Assembly: GCA_012861695.1 (NCBI GenBank)
Contig: JAAOOA010000380.1
Coordinates: 53,501 to 117,500 of the forward strand
Source of the DNA: Trematomus loennbergii
Lineage: Eukaryota > Chordata > Actinopteri > Perciformes > Nototheniidae
Length of the DNA stretch: 64,000 nucleotides
Direction of reading: 5' to 3'
The notes beneath the pieces were generated by a model. It saw only the letters and a list, made by a program, of their open reading frames with translations, was not told the DNA's origin and made no database searches. Each line of letters begins with the position of its first letter. Position 1 is the first letter of the stretch. Shown here in pieces: positions 60,743-64,000 of the stretch. Made by a program: the position numbers and the translations under genes.

Positions 60743-61246
60743 AAAAGCCTCTGTTTATAGACCCAACTGAAAGGGATATTTAGCTGAAGCATCATGGACT
60801 GAAAACAGAAAATGTTTAATGAAGCAAACTCTAAATTAACTTTCCCACGTCTGGCCCCCCGTGTGAGGCTCTCTGAATCAGAGGTTTGTAGAAAGTCAAA
60901 ATTGGGATATTTTGAGATAAAAAATAATAAAAAAAATCTGAATTCTGAGATTTCAGAACATTTTAATTTGTTTTGAGATTTTCATAAAAAATTTAGATTT
61001 TGGAGATTTGAGACAAAATAGTCACATTTTTAAGACGTCAGAATATTTAGGTTGTCAGAAAAAAGCTTTGATTTTGAGAAAAAGTCAGCACCTCTTTTCA
61101 CCCTCTGTCTGAAACCAGAGCCCAGTCTGCTCTGATTGGTTAGCTGGCCGGCTCTGTTGTGATTTGTCAACCAGCTCAGAGATGTCCCGCCCCTTAGCCT
61201 ATCACGTGTTGGAGTGATAGCCAATAGGAGCAGGATGGTTATAAAG
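60741..61246. other. Non-coding stretch
   Basis: AT-rich with repeated GAGATTT-like motifs (60910-61080). No gene. Confidence 0.35.
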
Positions 61247-62576
61247 CAGGGGTGGGCAAACTTTTTGGCTCGGGGGCCACTATGAGTTTTAAATTTGACA
61301 GACGGGCCGGGCCAGTAGCAGATCGGTAAAAAAATATTTAGCTGTCCACTCCTCATTACACTCGGCACTCAATGTTGACTTTTCTTTTCTTTGGTCCACT
61401 CATTGTTACAGATGCAGGTTCAAAGGTGAATTAGGTTCAAAGGTGAATTATTGCGTCATTGCGTCATCGTTTGCGTCATGACGTAACCGTTTACGTGCCT
61501 TCTTATGACCCACACAGCGTTTTACGTCGCTGATTTTCTCCGCAACACCGCTCACAACAACATCAATAGAGGACTGCGTCGGGTAGTTTTTAATTATACG
61601 AAGCCAGATTAAATTAAAGAACTACTTCTCCAACCTTGTACCTTTCTCCAGAGTGCCGTGGTGCATTGTTTATTAATGTGGTTCAGCTGCATTACTGCCT
61701 GCTGCAGTGCTGCTCGTCTACCGGAGTTTATTCTCCCGTTAACTCGCGGCAGCGGCGCCGTAAAGTTTTCACTGTCTGACTGTCACACAAGCAGCTGATA
61801 AATATCCCCCATCCCCATCAGTGAATGTGTTTTAGTCTGAAAGCTGTTTGGCATCACAACGCTGTTATGAAAGTTTCTCTGGCATTCTACAGGTGATGTT
61901 AGCATAGCAACCAAGCTAATCAGACTATCTTGACTACTTGTTGCTATCATATTGTGGCATAAGCCGTTTTCTACACGCATATTTTACCGGCGTAGTTTTC
62001 GTTATGATTTTACTTGTGATGGCCACATGTAGCCCATGTATTGATTCCATCCGATAGCTGCAATAATACAAAACAAAAGGAAAACGTCTGCCTCTTCACA
62101 ATGGTCAATAACAGTGAACGGATGGTCATTAAAGTAAGGTAAAATAAACAGAATCACACTAAGCCTGGTTAGTGTTGCCTGACTTTATATAAGTGTTTTT
62201 TATAAGTGTGTGGTCGCGTTCTAGTCACTTTGCTCAGCGCTACTGCTTGTTACAACTTGTATTCGCCGTACTCGCCATGAACTGTTATTGCTCAGGTTAA
62301 TCTCGACCCCCTCCAATGTAAGCGTGACGTATTTGGTTCTTGCCGGGTTGCCGAGTGGGGCCAGCTGAGAGAATAGACCAGACTCCAGCAAAGGTAAATT
62401 GTGTCTAGAGTGCGCCATCTAGTGGGATCAACTGAAATGCCGGGTATTGCAGGAAAAAGGCAAAATGAATGCGGTCTTTACTATAATTTGGACAATTTTG
62501 TACCAATATTCGGCGGGCCGGATTCAAAAGCCCAACGGGCCGTATATGGCCCGCGGCCTTAGTTTGCCCATGCCTG
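61247..62576. mobile_element. hAT-type element hAT-H
   Basis: Starts CAGGGGTGGGCAAACTTTT, ends AGTTTGCCCATGCCTG, flanked by a perfect 8-bp duplication TTATAAAG (61239-61246 and 62577-62584). The interior 61440-62260 carries the repeat shared with 45105-45640. No transposase frame remains. Confidence 0.9.
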
Positions 62577-62829
62577 TTATAAAGTGATGTTCCAGAAGTA
62601 AACAAAGGAGTCTAATGGACCCTGTAAAGAAACACCTCTATACAGTTTAAAGAACTGCAAGGAAAGGACAATACATGTTTATAGGTTTAATTAGAATGAA
62701 AGTTAACGGCTGTTAAAGTAAGCATTTACTCTCTTAAGTTCCTCTGGAGTTTCATCTCTTCTCATGCTAACACTTTTAAATCCTCCTAAAAATAAACCTG
62801 CAGCGACGTTTCATTTCAGACAGGAATAT
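62577..62829. other. Non-coding stretch
   Basis: No feature seen. Confidence 0.3.
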
Positions 62830-62914
62830 CACACACACACACACACACACACACCACACACACACACACACACACACCACACACACACACACACCAACAC
62901 ACACACACACACAC

Positions 62915-62958
<44 letters not shown>

Positions 62959-63057
62959 ACACAGTAATGGTTATTGATCTGTGGTCGTCTCTTCTGATCT
63001 CTGGCTGTAATTGATCGGATGCTGTCAGTGTGTGAGTCACGGCGCCGGCTGGACGCC

Positions 63058-63124
<67 letters not shown>

Positions 63125-63239
63125 CACCACACACACTCACACTCACAGATATACAATGAATTATATTTGACAGTAACAAGGGGTAATGGCGGTCAATAGT
63201 TATGTAACCTAATGATGATGATGAAGCGTCATCTTTTCA

Positions 63240-63296
<57 letters not shown>

Positions 63297-63300
63297 ACAC

Positions 63301-63339
<39 letters not shown>

Positions 63340-63364
63340 CACACACACACACACACACACACAC
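62830..63364. repeat. Cluster of three (CA)n microsatellites
   Basis: Runs at 62830-62963, 63060-63147 and 63239-63364, separated by short unique sequence. Confidence 0.95.
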
Positions 63365-63429
63365 TGCTCCACCCTCTCAGCAGGATGAGGATGAGCGGCG
63401 CTGAGCTACAATCTGTGTGACATATGACG

Positions 63430-63642
63430 TGTGTGTGTGTGTGTGTGTGTGTGTTGTGTGTTTTGTGTGTATTAACATGATAACATGTACTGTGTGTAGT
63501 ACTGCAGTACATTTCTGTACATTTCTGTAAAGGCTGCAGTATTTTAAAACAGAAACATTTACATAAAGTAATTTTAAATTAGATTTTTAGCACCATCACT
63601 CTGTTTCCATCCTTTTGCGACTAGGACTCTGACATGGAAATG

Positions 63643-63681
<39 letters not shown>

Positions 63682-63684
63682 GTG

Positions 63685-63731
<47 letters not shown>

Positions 63732-63796
63732 GGTGTGTGTGTGTGTGTGGGTGTGGGTGAGGGTGTGGGGGTGGGGTGTGGGTGTGTGTGTGTGTC
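63430..63796. repeat. (GT)n microsatellites
   Basis: Runs at 63430-63462 and 63644-63796, the second with GGGTGTGG variants. Confidence 0.93.
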
Positions 63797-64000
63797 GCAG
63801 CTTCCTTTAGCCACTTAAACGCATTTCAAACGGACATTTCTGACGCGTTACCTTTTCATTATCACTTCCTCTCACGTCTGTGATCACGTGGTTAATCTAA
63901 ATAAAGTTGTATAACTTCCTCACGCAGTCAACAAAAAAAACTGGCCTTTACAAGAATCAAAAACTTTAAAACAAAGAGGGAAATAAAAGGATAAACAGAC
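63797..64000. other. Window end, no feature seen
   Basis: AT-rich sequence without recognised signals. Confidence 0.3.

Overview
The window comes from a ray-finned (teleost) fish nuclear genome. The evidence is a teleost-type MHC class I gene with the usual exon phases, long CA/GT microsatellites, a tRNA-derived V-SINE-like element, L2/Rex-like LINEs and a very high load of hAT and PIF/Harbinger-like DNA transposons. There is no bacterial-style gene packing. Almost all coding capacity outside the MHC exons belongs to mobile elements.

The host locus is MHC class I, on the + strand. Positions 1-496 are the last part of an upstream class I gene (transmembrane exon 122-220, tail exon 426-496). 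A second class I gene follows with every exon present: leader 10648-10720, alpha1 36034-36296, alpha2 46691-46969, alpha3 50840-51138, transmembrane 51381-51475, tail 51681-51748. It spans about 41 kb because intron 1 (25.3 kb), intron 2 (10.4 kb) and intron 3 (3.9 kb) are swollen by repeats. Leader and alpha2 are clean. Alpha1, alpha3 and the transmembrane exon are each exactly one base short of a multiple of three, so the gene as written is frameshifted three times: either a pseudogene or an assembly with uncorrected indels. A likely X/Y promoter module sits at 10489-10531, directly beside a transposon end.

Intron 1 is a set of nested transposons. A 14.4 kb inverted pair of one element family (called X here) at 10821-25195 contains a 4.7 kb foldback element, itself carrying three further insertions. 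It also contains a minus-strand multi-exon gene (21387 to 16788) encoding a MULE-like DDE transposase region, a Ulp1/C48-type cysteine protease with its His, Asp and Cys all present, and a C-terminal PHD finger. A 5.3 kb Harbinger-like element (25242-30535) follows, containing a 2 kb perfect-looking palindrome and a THAP-domain element whose THAP exon is split by another X copy. Next come a 33-bp minisatellite (31265-32755) and a hAT element with an internal 0.7 kb duplication.

Intron 2 holds LINE fragments, a HARBI1-like transposase cut into four pieces, and two hAT elements with BED-finger remnants. Intron 3 is mostly a 2.2 kb minisatellite. Downstream of the MHC gene (52-64 kb) lie a SINE, a Harbinger-like MITE, a LINE fragment, a hAT element, many microsatellites, and one possible first exon of an unidentified gene (56734-56817) behind an RFX-like X-box. 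I saw no functional tRNA, rRNA, CRISPR or prokaryotic feature.
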